From: CALFCX01 sp041650595
GTDB lineage: Bacteria; Margulisbacteria; WOR-1; JAKLHX01
NCBI GenBank assembly: GCA_041650595.1
Contig: JBAZKW010000008.1
Location: forward strand, 1-64,000
DNA: 64,000 bases
Direction: 5' to 3'
The position numbers and the translations under genes were made by a program. Every line of letters starts with the position of its first letter. The first letter of the stretch is position 1. Below the pieces are notes generated by a model. That model was not told the DNA's origin, searched no databases, and saw only the letters and a program-made list of their open reading frames with translations. Shown here piece by piece: positions 52,853 through 60,969 of this stretch.

Positions 52853-53206
52853 ATGATCAAAGGCACTGGGGTCGATATTGTCGAAATAGACAGGATAAGA
52901 TCGGCCGTCAAAAAATACGGCAAAAAATTCTTATACCGCATCTTTGGGCCTCAAGAAATACAATATTGCACCGCTTTTAACAAGTTGAAATACCCTGAGC
53001 TGTCCGTGCGGTTTGCCGCCAAAGAGGCATACTCAAAGGCCAACGGTACCGGCATGATCGGCATCAAATGGCGGCAGATAGAGGTATATAACGACAAAAA
53101 AGGAAAACCTCTTCTGCGAATAAACGGCAAAGCAAAAAAGAACGCCCATATTACGCTTTCTCACAGCAAAGATTATGCCGTGGCAAGCGTGGTAATAGAA
53201 GGATAA
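52853..53206 (+). CDS. acpS: Holo-ACP synthase
   Basis: The 117-residue enzyme attaches 4'-phosphopantetheine to acyl carrier protein. It shows GTGVDIVEIDRI, the FAAKEAYSKANGTG active site and ITLSHSKDYAVASVVIE at the C-terminus. It lies between ilvE and nnr, the usual acpS-nnr pairing. Confidence 0.94.
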   Translation: MIKGTGVDIVEIDRIRSAVKKYGKKFLYRIFGPQEIQYCTAFNKLKYPELSVRFAAKEAYSKANGTGMIGIKWRQIEVYNDKKGKPLLRINGKAKKNAHITLSHSKDYAVASVVIEG

Positions 53207-53211
53207 AAAAA

Positions 53212-54687
53212 ATGGAGCCGATAAGCGCCGCAAAGATGGCCGAAATAGACCGCCGAGCAATTCAAGAGCTTGGCATACCTCAAAGAACGCTTATGGAAAA
53301 TGCCGGCCTCAAGGTCTTTGAAGTCGTCACGCAGTTGTGGGGATATCCCAAAAAAGTTTGTGCGGTCTGCGGCAAAGGCAACAACGGAGGGGATGCAAAA
53401 ATAGCCGCGGAACACTTTAAAAATGCCGGTTCAGCGGTATCTGTGGTTTCGGTGGAAAGTGAAAATACAGCTGTTTTGTTAGAAAGCGCCCTGCAGGATT
53501 GTGATCTTGTCATTGACGGGCTTTTTGGCACAGGTCTCAAAAATGCCGTTAATGGAGAAAACGCAAAACTTATTCAATTCATGAACGAAGTTAAAATCGT
53601 TAAGAATAACCACGGCAGACAGAACTATAGGATAGTGTCGGTAGATATTCCTTCCGGCCTTGACGCAGACACCGGAGAATCAAAAGGTGCTTGTGTGAAC
53701 GCGGATCTTACCGTGTCTTTTCACGCAGTAAAAGCGGGTCTTTTGACTCCCAACGGAATAAACCGCGCCGGCCGTATTGTAGTTGCAGATATCGGAATTC
53801 CCTACGAAACAGGACAGTTCTCTACAAAAAACGGGATAAGCTTTGCTGATCCCTCTTTCGTAAAAAGGACCCTGCTTTTAAGAAAGACTTATTCAAATAA
53901 GAGCGATAACGGCAGAGTCCTTTTGATAGCAGGTTCAGTTTCCATGGCAGGCGCTGCCGTACTTTGTGCGCGCTCTTCAATAAGAGCGGGTGCGGGGCTT
54001 GTCTATCTTTCGGTCCCAAAACCTTTGCAAAACCATGTTAATATTGCTATTCCGGAAGCCATAACCCTTGCCGACATTTCTTTGCCGGAAATAAAAAAGC
54101 TCAAATTAAGTGCGGTAGCAATTGGTCCGGGGATAGGCCTTAAAAAAAAGGCACTTTTGAAAAGCCTGTTAAAAGCGGGATTTTCGGCACCGATGGTCCT
54201 TGACGCGGACGCTCTTAACTTGCTTGCTTTGGAACCGTCGGTTCTGAATAATTATCAGGCATCATTGGTCATCACTCCCCATCCAGGGGAACTGGCGCGG
54301 CTTTTGGGTTCGACCGTAGCTTCTATCCAAAAAGACAGGATAGCCGCCGTACGCAAAGCTGCTTCTGCTTTTAACGCTGTGGTAGTGCTCAAAGGCTTAA
54401 ATACTGTTGTGTCCGATCCTTCCGGAAGGTGTTGCATAGTTTCTGCCGGAAATCCTGCCATGGCATGCGGAGGGACAGGGGACGCGCTTACGGGAATAAT
54501 AACGGCTCTGATAGGGCAGGGGGCGGATCCATATGAGGCTTCGGTATCCGGTGCTTTTATTCACGGCATGTCGGCGGATATTGTCCGCTCAGTAAAGGGG
54601 GAAACGGGAGTGTCATCTTCAGATATAATTGAAGCTGTCCCATATTTGATAAAAGGATGTTGTGATGGAAAACAAAAAGATCGTTGA
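53212..54687 (+). CDS. nnr: Bifunctional NAD(P)H-hydrate epimerase / ADP-dependent dehydratase
   Basis: The 491-residue protein repairs damaged NAD(P)HX. The N-terminal YjeF_N epimerase domain (about 1-215) has LMENAG, CGKGNNGGDA and VDIPSGLDADTG; the C-terminal ribokinase-like dehydratase domain has LLIAGSVSMAGAAVL, GPGIG, VLDADALN, TPHPGELARLL, LKGLNTVV and GTGDALTG. Both halves are complete. Its end overlaps mlaE by 23 nt. Confidence 0.95.
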   Translation: MEPISAAKMAEIDRRAIQELGIPQRTLMENAGLKVFEVVTQLWGYPKKVCAVCGKGNNGGDAKIAAEHFKNAGSAVSVVSVESENTAVLLESALQDCDLVIDGLFGTGLKNAVNGENAKLIQFMNEVKIVKNNHGRQNYRIVSVDIPSGLDADTGESKGACVNADLTVSFHAVKAGLLTPNGINRAGRIVVADIGIPYETGQFSTKNGISFADPSFVKRTLLLRKTYSNKSDNGRVLLIAGSVSMAGAAVLCARSSIRAGAGLVYLSVPKPLQNHVNIAIPEAITLADISLPEIKKLKLSAVAIGPGIGLKKKALLKSLLKAGFSAPMVLDADALNLLALEPSVLNNYQASLVITPHPGELARLLGSTVASIQKDRIAAVRKAASAFNAVVVLKGLNTVVSDPSGRCCIVSAGNPAMACGGTGDALTGIITALIGQGADPYEASVSGAFIHGMSADIVRSVKGETGVSSSDIIEAVPYLIKGCCDGKQKDR

Positions 54688-55444
54688 CCTGGTAGGAGAA
54701 CATACGATCAACGTTCTTGAAGAGGCGGGAGCTCTTTTTGCTCTTTTCTGGGAAACTCTCAAAACGGCTTGCACATCAAAGATAAACGTAAAAAATACAT
54801 ACGAACAAATGGTGCGTATCGGTATAGATTCTATTCCTGTATCAATAACAACCGCATTATTCGTCGGAATGGTGTTTGCCGTACAAATAGCTACGGAATT
54901 TACTAAATTCGGGGCTGGAAAAATGGTCGGCGGGGTCATGGCAATTGCGGTTGCCAGGGAATTGGCCCCGATACTAACCGCCGTCGTGCTTGCCGGCAGG
55001 GTAGGGGCGGCAATGGCGGCAGAACTTGGGACGATGAACGTAACACAGCAGATAGATGCAATGTATTCGCTTGGGACCACCCCTATCAGATTTCTTGTAA
55101 TACCCAGATTCATAGCTGCCTGCGTAATGTTTCCAGTGCTTACCATGTTTGCAGACATAGTAGGCTTTATAGGCTCATATCTTATATGTGTCTATGTGGC
55201 ACAAATAAGCTCAGGTGGATATATTGAGACCGCCGAACAATTCATGAAAATAGCAGATGTGACCGGAGGATTGTTGAAAGCATTGGTTTTTGGAGGAGCT
55301 ATAACTATAATAGCCTGTTATAAAGGCCTTAACGCCAAAAATGGGGCTAAAGGCGTCGGCGAAGCAACTACCAGCGCTGTAGTTGTCTCACTTATAACAG
55401 TTTTTATAGCCAATTATTTTATGTCAATCGCATTATTTAAATGA
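54665..55444 (+). CDS. mlaE: MlaE-type ABC transporter permease
   Basis: The 259-residue integral membrane protein belongs to the MlaE/YrbE permease family, with about five hydrophobic helices and the family's signature AVARELAPILTAVVLAGRVGAAMAAELGTM in two adjacent blocks, then QIDAMYSLGTTPIRFLVIPR. With MlaF and MlaD it moves phospholipids or related lipids between membranes. ATG 54665 is preferred; an adjacent GTG at 54662 is possible. It is coupled to mlaF by ATGA. Confidence 0.92.
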   Translation: MENKKIVDLVGEHTINVLEEAGALFALFWETLKTACTSKINVKNTYEQMVRIGIDSIPVSITTALFVGMVFAVQIATEFTKFGAGKMVGGVMAIAVARELAPILTAVVLAGRVGAAMAAELGTMNVTQQIDAMYSLGTTPIRFLVIPRFIAACVMFPVLTMFADIVGFIGSYLICVYVAQISSGGYIETAEQFMKIADVTGGLLKALVFGGAITIIACYKGLNAKNGAKGVGEATTSAVVVSLITVFIANYFMSIALFK

Positions 55445-56169
55445 TAAAAATATTAAATATGACAAAGACGTTCGCCGACAAAACTATCATAGAGAATATG
55501 ACGATGGATATCCCTGACGGACAAAAGCTCGCCGTAATAGGGCCTTCCGGCTGCGGCAAAAGCACTCTTTTAAGACTGCTTATATGCCTTTTAAAGCCGA
55601 CCAGCGGTGCGGTATTTATTGACAATGTAGACATAAACCTTCTTAAAGAGACCGATCTCATGAAACTTCGCAGAAAGATCGGTATGGTGTTCCAAAGTTC
55701 CGCATTGTTTGACTCTATGAATGTTTTCGAGAATGTAGCTTTTGGACTTAGGCAGCAGGAACAACATCCGGAAAATTATATAAAAGACAAAGTAAAAGAA
55801 AAGCTTAAAATGGTGGACCTCGACGGTACCCAGGACCTGCTTCCTTCGGAACTTTCGGGCGGTATGCAAAAAAGAATCAGTCTGGCCAGGGCCATGGCCA
55901 CCGACCCCAAAATAATACTTTATGACGAGCCAACCACCGGACTGGACCCCATAACATCAACGAACATAGAGGACATGATAAACAAGATGAACAAAGAGCT
56001 GCATGTTACCTCTGTAATAGTTACACATCAATTGTCTACTATATTCAGGACAAGTGATAGAATAGTTATGTTGAACGAAGGGCGCTTTATAGAAACAGGC
56101 AGCGTTGAAATGACAAAAGCAAGTAGCGATCCTGTAGTGAGGAACTTTATTAAAGGAGGGCTGCCATAA
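55441..56169 (+). CDS. mlaF: MlaF-type ABC transporter ATPase
   Basis: The 242-residue ATPase has Walker A GPSGCGKSTLLRLL, the Q-loop in GMVFQSSALFDSMNVFENVAF, the signature LSGGMQKRISLARAM, Walker B IILYDEPTTGLDP and the switch His in VTHQLST. It matches the MlaF family in length and in the FQSSALFDS stretch. It lies between mlaE and mlaD. Confidence 0.94.
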   Translation: MIKILNMTKTFADKTIIENMTMDIPDGQKLAVIGPSGCGKSTLLRLLICLLKPTSGAVFIDNVDINLLKETDLMKLRRKIGMVFQSSALFDSMNVFENVAFGLRQQEQHPENYIKDKVKEKLKMVDLDGTQDLLPSELSGGMQKRISLARAMATDPKIILYDEPTTGLDPITSTNIEDMINKMNKELHVTSVIVTHQLSTIFRTSDRIVMLNEGRFIETGSVEMTKASSDPVVRNFIKGGLP

Positions 56170-56170
56170 A

Positions 56171-57253
56171 ATGTCTCAACAGGCAAAAGTGGGAATGGTC
56201 GTGCTTGTAGCTATTATGCTTCTGGGTATTGTAGTTACATGGAAAAGCTCTCTTCTTCTAAAATTTACCGGTTATGAGATGATCGGGTCTTTTGAGAACA
56301 TAGAAGGACTTACGGTAGGATCAGAAGTAAGGTACAGAGGTCTTAAGGTCGGAAAAGTCATGCGCATAGATCCGGGGCCGGAAGATATAAGGACATACTG
56401 CAATATTGACAAAGAAATACAATTTCCTTCAGATTCATCCCTTAGAGTAGCTTTTGACGGCCTGGTGGGGCTCAAGTTCCTTGAAATAAGGCCCGGGAAA
56501 TCCGCAGAATTATATAAGAGCTCTCAAATATTATTCGGCCAAAGGACTTCAAGCATAGTGGATTTTGTGGACCTAGGCGCACAAAATCTTGTTGAGACAA
56601 AAAAGATACTTGTCGCGATAAAGAGCATAATAGAAAGGCCGGACATACAGGCGGCTTTTGTAAACGCCGTTTTGAATGTTGAAAAGCTTACCGAGCAGCT
56701 TAAAATAGCTTCGCAAGCCATAAACAGGATCGTGGCGGACAGGGATTTTCAAGAGAACTTTAAAGGGACGGTGGCCTCAACCAGCAAGACTTTGTCTTCT
56801 GCAAACCAGTTCTTTGAAGGGTTTAGTAATATAAGGATCAAGGCTAGCGGAGATGTCCTGTTGGGTGGGCTTGCCAATCAGGTAAAAGGCAATTTGGATA
56901 TCCAGCCCAATGCTAATAATATCTACAAATTTAGTTTGGGTGAAGGACCGACCAGGAACCTTTCGCTACTTGATGCACAAATATCCAACGTCGTTGCAAA
57001 GAACCTGGCTTTGCGAATTGGTATGATAAATACTCATTTGGGCGGCGGAATAGATATGTTTGTGAACAAAAACTGGATGGTCAGCGGTGATATTTATGAT
57101 GTTAACAATCCGAAGCCGAGTTATCCCAAGGTGCGTTTGACAAGCGACTGCAAAGTTGCGGACTATGTAAACCTGCTTTTGCAGGCTGATGATATAATAA
57201 ATACCGGGAACACCAATTATTCCATCGGTGTTCGCGTAAAGGGTTTGGATTAA
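56171..57253 (+). CDS. mlaD: MlaD-type MCE-domain protein
   Basis: The 360-residue protein has an N-terminal transmembrane helix (residues about 5-27) and one MCE domain (about 33-115) with FENIEGLTVGSEVRYRGLKVGKV and SSLRVAFDGLVGLKFLEI. A helical region and a beta-rich C-terminal part (about 225-360) follow, longer than E. coli MlaD (183). The protein binds lipid substrates on the periplasmic side of the MlaEF complex. The gene begins 1 nt after mlaF. Confidence 0.9.
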   Translation: MSQQAKVGMVVLVAIMLLGIVVTWKSSLLLKFTGYEMIGSFENIEGLTVGSEVRYRGLKVGKVMRIDPGPEDIRTYCNIDKEIQFPSDSSLRVAFDGLVGLKFLEIRPGKSAELYKSSQILFGQRTSSIVDFVDLGAQNLVETKKILVAIKSIIERPDIQAAFVNAVLNVEKLTEQLKIASQAINRIVADRDFQENFKGTVASTSKTLSSANQFFEGFSNIRIKASGDVLLGGLANQVKGNLDIQPNANNIYKFSLGEGPTRNLSLLDAQISNVVAKNLALRIGMINTHLGGGIDMFVNKNWMVSGDIYDVNNPKPSYPKVRLTSDCKVADYVNLLLQADDIINTGNTNYSIGVRVKGLD

Positions 57254-57279
57254 TAAAGAATTTATAGGAGGATTTTGAA

Positions 57280-57522
57280 GTGATGAAAAAAGTCATTTGT
57301 TTTTTGGTAGTGGCAAGTTTGTTCTCCGGATATATTGTTTCTGCATCATGGTCTGCCCAGCCCAAAAAGAGACTGTTTGTTGCTAGAGGTAAAACATCCT
57401 CACTAAATCCCGGTGTAAAACCCGGCCAAAAAAAGATTTTCACGCAACAGGATAGGGAACGCATACAAAAGATGTTCCAGCGCCTTAAAAACAGGAAGCC
57501 CTTTACCAAAAAAGCCCCATAA
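57280..57522 (+). CDS. Small secreted basic protein, 80 aa
   Basis: The protein has a signal peptide (KKVICFLVVASLFSGYIVSASWSA) and then about 55 Lys/Arg/Pro/Gln-rich residues. No family recognised. AGGAGG is 8 nt before a GTG at 57280, with an ATG at 57283 just after. It is 26 nt after mlaD in the same direction, so it may belong to the lipid-transport operon and act in the periplasm. Confidence 0.62.
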   Translation: MMKKVICFLVVASLFSGYIVSASWSAQPKKRLFVARGKTSSLNPGVKPGQKKIFTQQDRERIQKMFQRLKNRKPFTKKAP

Positions 57523-57952
57523 GGGAATTTCAGGGCAACCAAACCCCTATTTGCCACACAAAAACGCAATACAGACGAAATTTAGATTTATTGCCTTAAT
57601 TAAGCTAAATAATACCTGTATTTCGCTATATATTAACCAACTAACGATAAAATATCAGTATAAACGAAATCCGAATGTCCAAAAGAGGGGAAGGACGGAC
57701 AAATATCCGAACGTCCAAAATCCAAATATCCGAACAAAACCGGAGATATCTCTTTCGGATTTTGGTCATTCGGATATTCGGATTTATTGATGTTTTTAAG
57801 AAAATCCCAGCCCCTTCAACAAAGAGTTGTCCACAGGGCCTATTTTAAACGTCGCATAATATATGTTATGTAAAGTAGCGAGAAGGGGGATATGTGGAGT
57901 AAACACAACCTTTGGGCTCGGGCATGGGGCGCTATTAGTATGGAAATACTTT
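57523..57952. other. Gene-free region of 430 nt with an inverted repeat
   Basis: The stretch holds an AT-rich segment, an inverted repeat at 57667-57785 and then AT-rich sequence with -10-like boxes. A 70-codon reading frame from 57892 overlaps the convergent gene and has no support, so I see no gene here. Confidence 0.55.
57667..57785. repeat. Inverted repeat downstream of the mla operon
   Basis: The left end AAATCCGAATGTCCAAAA is matched by the right-end complement (TTTTGGTCATTCGGATATTC), with internal repeats of ATCCGAA and TCCAAA. It resembles dispersed repeats found in other uncultured bacteria. It differs in sequence from the element at 27636 but has similar design. Confidence 0.6.
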
Positions 57953-59044
57953 TTACTCTGTCGATTTCCTTAAGGTGCTTTTTTCTTCTGAGGTTAGATA
58001 AGTTACCCATCTGCTTTGAGCTTTTTCTATATCTTCCGGACTTATATAGCCTTTCGTTACCAGAGCTTTTGCCTGTGGCTTGGTTAATCTTCCATCTTTA
58101 ATTGCGGCAGCAACTGCTCTGAGTTTGTCCTTTGGTGCACTGCCAAGCAATAGTTCGGTCGAATCTTTAATTGCATTAATAGCTTGTTTATAAAGATCTT
58201 CGACGTTTTCTTGCTGAACGGGAGTTGCTCCTATCTGCGTCTCTGTCCTATTGCCTGCTGCTTCCATATCTCTCTTCATTTTATCAGCAACTTCCATTCC
58301 CCTCCTCAGGCTGCCCACAGTATCAGCAACTGCCTCTGTAATATCCGCTTTTGTGAGAGCCTTTGCGGTCTCTGTTACCACTTTTCCGTCAGAAGCCCTT
58401 GTTGCCTTAAAAGTTGCTCCTTCCCGGCTTATTTTCCAATCCTTTATATCGCGATCTGAGGTTCTGCTATTTATATCTTTGACCAATGCGGGAAGTAAAG
58501 TTCCGTCTATCTCACTATCGCTTAATTCTGCAGGACCTTGTTTTGTTGCTGAAGTCCGTGGCCCGGAAGCAGTGGTTGCCGCGGCAGCAGCCGGAGCTGT
58601 GGTGGCAGGCTTTTGCAGATCGTCATTTTGGACTGGCATTGCCGCTGATTTTGCCGGTGTGGCTGTTTTTGCGGCCTTTTTTGCTTCTGTAGTAGTAGTA
58701 ACTGTCGGGTCAACATCTTTCGGTGCGACACTCTGAATAGTAGTATCGGGCATTTTTTTTGGATCTTCAACATAACCTTTCATCGCCTCTATGAATCCTG
58801 CTGCTTCATCCGATTTCTTGAGTACTTCTGTTTTGCCGACCAATGGGCTCTTTACTGCAACAAATCCAGGGGTATTGCTTTGTGTAACCTGAACATAGCC
58901 TTTTGAACCTCCACCCCTGGCGGCGACTGCATCATTAAAATTCTTTATAGCTATATTGATATTAGCCTGTGTAGTTGTTACAGCCGGAGGGACGCTTACT
59001 GACGAAGAAGATGATCCTCCATTAACCCCTTGTACTTCACTCAT
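57953..59044 (-). CDS. Orphan protein with Ser/Thr/Ala-rich low-complexity regions, 363 aa
   Basis: No family recognised. The N-terminal about 40 residues are Ser/Thr/Val/Pro-rich with no hydrophobic signal (MSEVQGVNGGSSSSSVSVPP). A second low-complexity Ala/Thr/Pro/Lys linker lies at about 110-175. The C-terminal half is charged and helical, with a possible helix-turn-helix-like segment at the end. The ATG at 59044 follows GAGGAGAA, 42 nt downstream of an earlier in-frame start without a site. It has the same promoter motif as the 1125-aa orphan (identical boxes and spacing). Confidence 0.62.
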   Translation of the reverse strand: MSEVQGVNGGSSSSSVSVPPAVTTTQANINIAIKNFNDAVAARGGGSKGYVQVTQSNTPGFVAVKSPLVGKTEVLKKSDEAAGFIEAMKGYVEDPKKMPDTTIQSVAPKDVDPTVTTTTEAKKAAKTATPAKSAAMPVQNDDLQKPATTAPAAAAATTASGPRTSATKQGPAELSDSEIDGTLLPALVKDINSRTSDRDIKDWKISREGATFKATRASDGKVVTETAKALTKADITEAVADTVGSLRRGMEVADKMKRDMEAAGNRTETQIGATPVQQENVEDLYKQAINAIKDSTELLLGSAPKDKLRAVAAAIKDGRLTKPQAKALVTKGYISPEDIEKAQSRWVTYLTSEEKSTLRKSTE

Positions 59045-59092
59045 GTTTATTCTCCTCTCATATATACCTGTCAATACTTTCACCAATCATAT

Positions 59093-59125
59093 ATTAGATC
59101 GAAACAGCAGGTACAAAACTTGCAT
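59093..59125 (-). promoter_or_regulatory. Sigma-28-like promoter of the 363-aa orphan gene
   Basis: Minus strand ATGCAAGTTTT (59125-59115), 13 nt, CGATCTAAT (59101-59093). All 20 specified bases and the spacing match the promoter at 32607-32639, while the 13-nt spacer differs. Confidence 0.68.
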
Positions 59126-59134
59126 TCAAAAAAG

Positions 59135-59164
59135 TGAAATCCATCCCCTGTCCTGCAGATATAT
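59135..59164 (+). promoter_or_regulatory. Sigma-28-like promoter of the 283-aa orphan gene
   Basis: TGAAATC, 15 nt, AGATATAT. AGTGAAATC-N16-GATATATAAA is shared exactly with the site at 37937. The ATG at 59172 is 7 nt downstream, so the transcript may be leaderless. It is divergent from the promoter at 59093-59125. Confidence 0.58.
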
Positions 59165-59171
59165 AAATATA

Positions 59172-60023
59172 ATGAATACCGTATTTAGAGGCTTTGATCA
59201 TCCCGTAAGCATGGCTTACAATGCCGGCAGAAAGAGCCTAGTTGTGCTCCACGGTTCAATCGGCGATCGGGTCAGTGAATTTGAACTAAAAAGCGGACGG
59301 ACTATATGTGACATCAACATGAGAGGCAAATTTACCTTCAATACACCGTGCCTGGGGAAGCATCTGGCATATAACCCGCTGAACGACAGTGTTTTTGTTT
59401 CTGTTTCAAAGGGTACAGAATCCGTGATCGAGGAGTTTTCCTTAAGAGACGGAAAGGAAACCGGATATAGACTTACCAGTTCAGAAAAACCTTTATGCGG
59501 GTATGTAGCTAGAATGGCCCCGCGTTTTGCTTTCCATCCCGGATTGACCCTTATCATGTGGGCGGGAAGCTATGATGTTGAAACGGGAGGCGCTTTTCGG
59601 GACTGCTTTAATCTTTTCGCGTTTAGGTATCCTACAAATGAAATGGTATGGGCATACACAGGGAACGATGCCCAGCCGAATATTGCCGTTGACGCAAGCG
59701 GCAGGTCTGACTTTGGCTTTGTCAGCGGCGACATTCCCGATCCGCCTTATATAAATTTCAGGACGGGGTCAAAAAGTGCCGCGCCATCCCCTATTTCAAA
59801 TTTATACAGGTATTTTAACCGGGTGGCCTTTGCGAGCGGAAGCAATAAGTGTTTTATTCAAAGAGGAAGATTTATAAATGTTTCTGACGGACTGGAAAGC
59901 TTTTTCACCATTAAAACTGACGCAACCCCGTCTGCCATCGTGTTTGCACCTGACCTTGGACTTTTTCTTGTAGCTCTTGAAAAACAAGGCGCAATATTTG
60001 GATATAATACAGCTATTTTTTGA
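59172..60023 (+). CDS. Orphan protein, 283 aa, possibly beta-propeller
   Basis: No family can be named. Repeated beta-rich units of about 40 residues (KSLVVLHGSIGDRVSEFEL, DSVFVSVSKGTESVIEEFSL, LFAFRYPTNEMVWAY, SAIVFAPDLGLFLVALEKQ) suggest a small beta-propeller such as a YVTN or NHL type. There is no signal peptide. ATG 59172 has no ribosome site and sits just after a -10-like box; longer upstream starts would read through the promoter. The 3' end overlaps convergent purQ by 11 nt. Confidence 0.58.
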   Translation: MNTVFRGFDHPVSMAYNAGRKSLVVLHGSIGDRVSEFELKSGRTICDINMRGKFTFNTPCLGKHLAYNPLNDSVFVSVSKGTESVIEEFSLRDGKETGYRLTSSEKPLCGYVARMAPRFAFHPGLTLIMWAGSYDVETGGAFRDCFNLFAFRYPTNEMVWAYTGNDAQPNIAVDASGRSDFGFVSGDIPDPPYINFRTGSKSAAPSPISNLYRYFNRVAFASGSNKCFIQRGRFINVSDGLESFFTIKTDATPSAIVFAPDLGLFLVALEKQGAIFGYNTAIF

Positions 60024-60708
60024 TGGAAGAAAGAATCGATTCGAAGATGTGCTTCCCATCCTCCCCTCCAAGCACTGGATCAGCCACTCGTTCAGGATGA
60101 GGCATCATGCCCAGGACATTGCGGGCTTCGTTGCAAATGCCGGCAATATTTTCAACGGAACCATTCGGATTTGAGGAAGATGTAACGGATCCGGTCTTTG
60201 AACAATATCTGAAAATCACCTGTTTGTTTTTGTTCAGCTTTTCTATGGTTTCTTTGTCCGCAGTATAATTTCCGTCAAAATGTGCTATTGGGATCTCAAT
60301 GACCTGTCCGGATTTACACTTGTTGGTGAAAGGCGTTTTTGTGTTTTCCACTCTTAAACGGACGTTCTTGCAAAGGAATTTGAGATATTTGTTTTTTTGT
60401 AGAGCTCCCGGCAGCAACCCCGCTTCGGTAAGAATTTGAAAGCCGTTGCATATCCCAAGGACCAATCCTTTGTCTTTTTTAACATAATCCACTATCGCGT
60501 TCATGACCGGGGAGAACCTGGCGATCGCCCCTGACCTTAGATAATCACCGTATGAAAAGCCTCCCGGAACTATTATCACATCATAGGAACTTATGCTTTC
60601 GTCTTCATGCCAGACAAAGTCGGTCTTGGCTTTAAGGCTGGTCCTGGCAGTATGGTAACAATCCCAGTCGCAGTTGCTTCCCGGGAATACTATTACGGCG
60701 GCTTTCAT
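60013..60708 (-). CDS. purQ: Phosphoribosylformylglycinamidine synthase subunit PurQ
   Basis: The 231-residue class I glutamine amidotransferase supplies ammonia for FGAM synthesis. It has AVIVFPGSNCDWDCY, IVPGGFSYGDYLRSGAIA, catalytic Cys in LGICNGFQILTEAGLLPG, and the C-terminal MMPHPERV. It is translationally coupled to purS (one-base overlap); the large subunit purL is not in the window. Confidence 0.95.
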   Translation of the reverse strand: MKAAVIVFPGSNCDWDCYHTARTSLKAKTDFVWHEDESISSYDVIIVPGGFSYGDYLRSGAIARFSPVMNAIVDYVKKDKGLVLGICNGFQILTEAGLLPGALQKNKYLKFLCKNVRLRVENTKTPFTNKCKSGQVIEIPIAHFDGNYTADKETIEKLNKNKQVIFRYCSKTGSVTSSSNPNGSVENIAGICNEARNVLGMMPHPERVADPVLGGEDGKHIFESILSSIKK

Positions 60709-60956
60709 CAGATCTCCTCGATCTCAAAAGTATATTGTTCTATAACGGGGTTGGCAAGCAGTGTTTTGCACATATCGTTTACCATCGATTTTGCATCATC
60801 AATGGATTTTGCCTCAATTTTAAGGTCTATCAATTTTCCTATTTTGACTTCCCCTACCCCTTTATACTTCATCGCGTGAAGAGCGTCCTTTATTGTCTTT
60901 CCCTGAGGATCGAGTATCCCTTTTTTATGCCTTACAAAAACTTTTACGAGGTACAT
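60708..60956 (-). CDS. purS: Phosphoribosylformylglycinamidine synthase subunit PurS
   Basis: The 82-residue subunit bridges PurQ and PurL. It shows YLVKVFVRHKKGILDPQGKTI, the VGEVKIGKLIDLKI stretch and LLANPVIEQYTFEIEEI. ATG 60956 follows GAAAGGGA; a longer in-frame start at 60998 would overlap purB and lacks a site. Confidence 0.94.
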   Translation of the reverse strand: MYLVKVFVRHKKGILDPQGKTIKDALHAMKYKGVGEVKIGKLIDLKIEAKSIDDAKSMVNDMCKTLLANPVIEQYTFEIEEI

Positions 60957-60969
60957 CAAAGATCCCTTT

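Noticed and set aside
57892..58101. Possible 69-aa gene on the plus strand
   Set aside because: It runs into the 3' end of the convergent 363-aa gene and shows no family features; the composition is that of an antisense frame.
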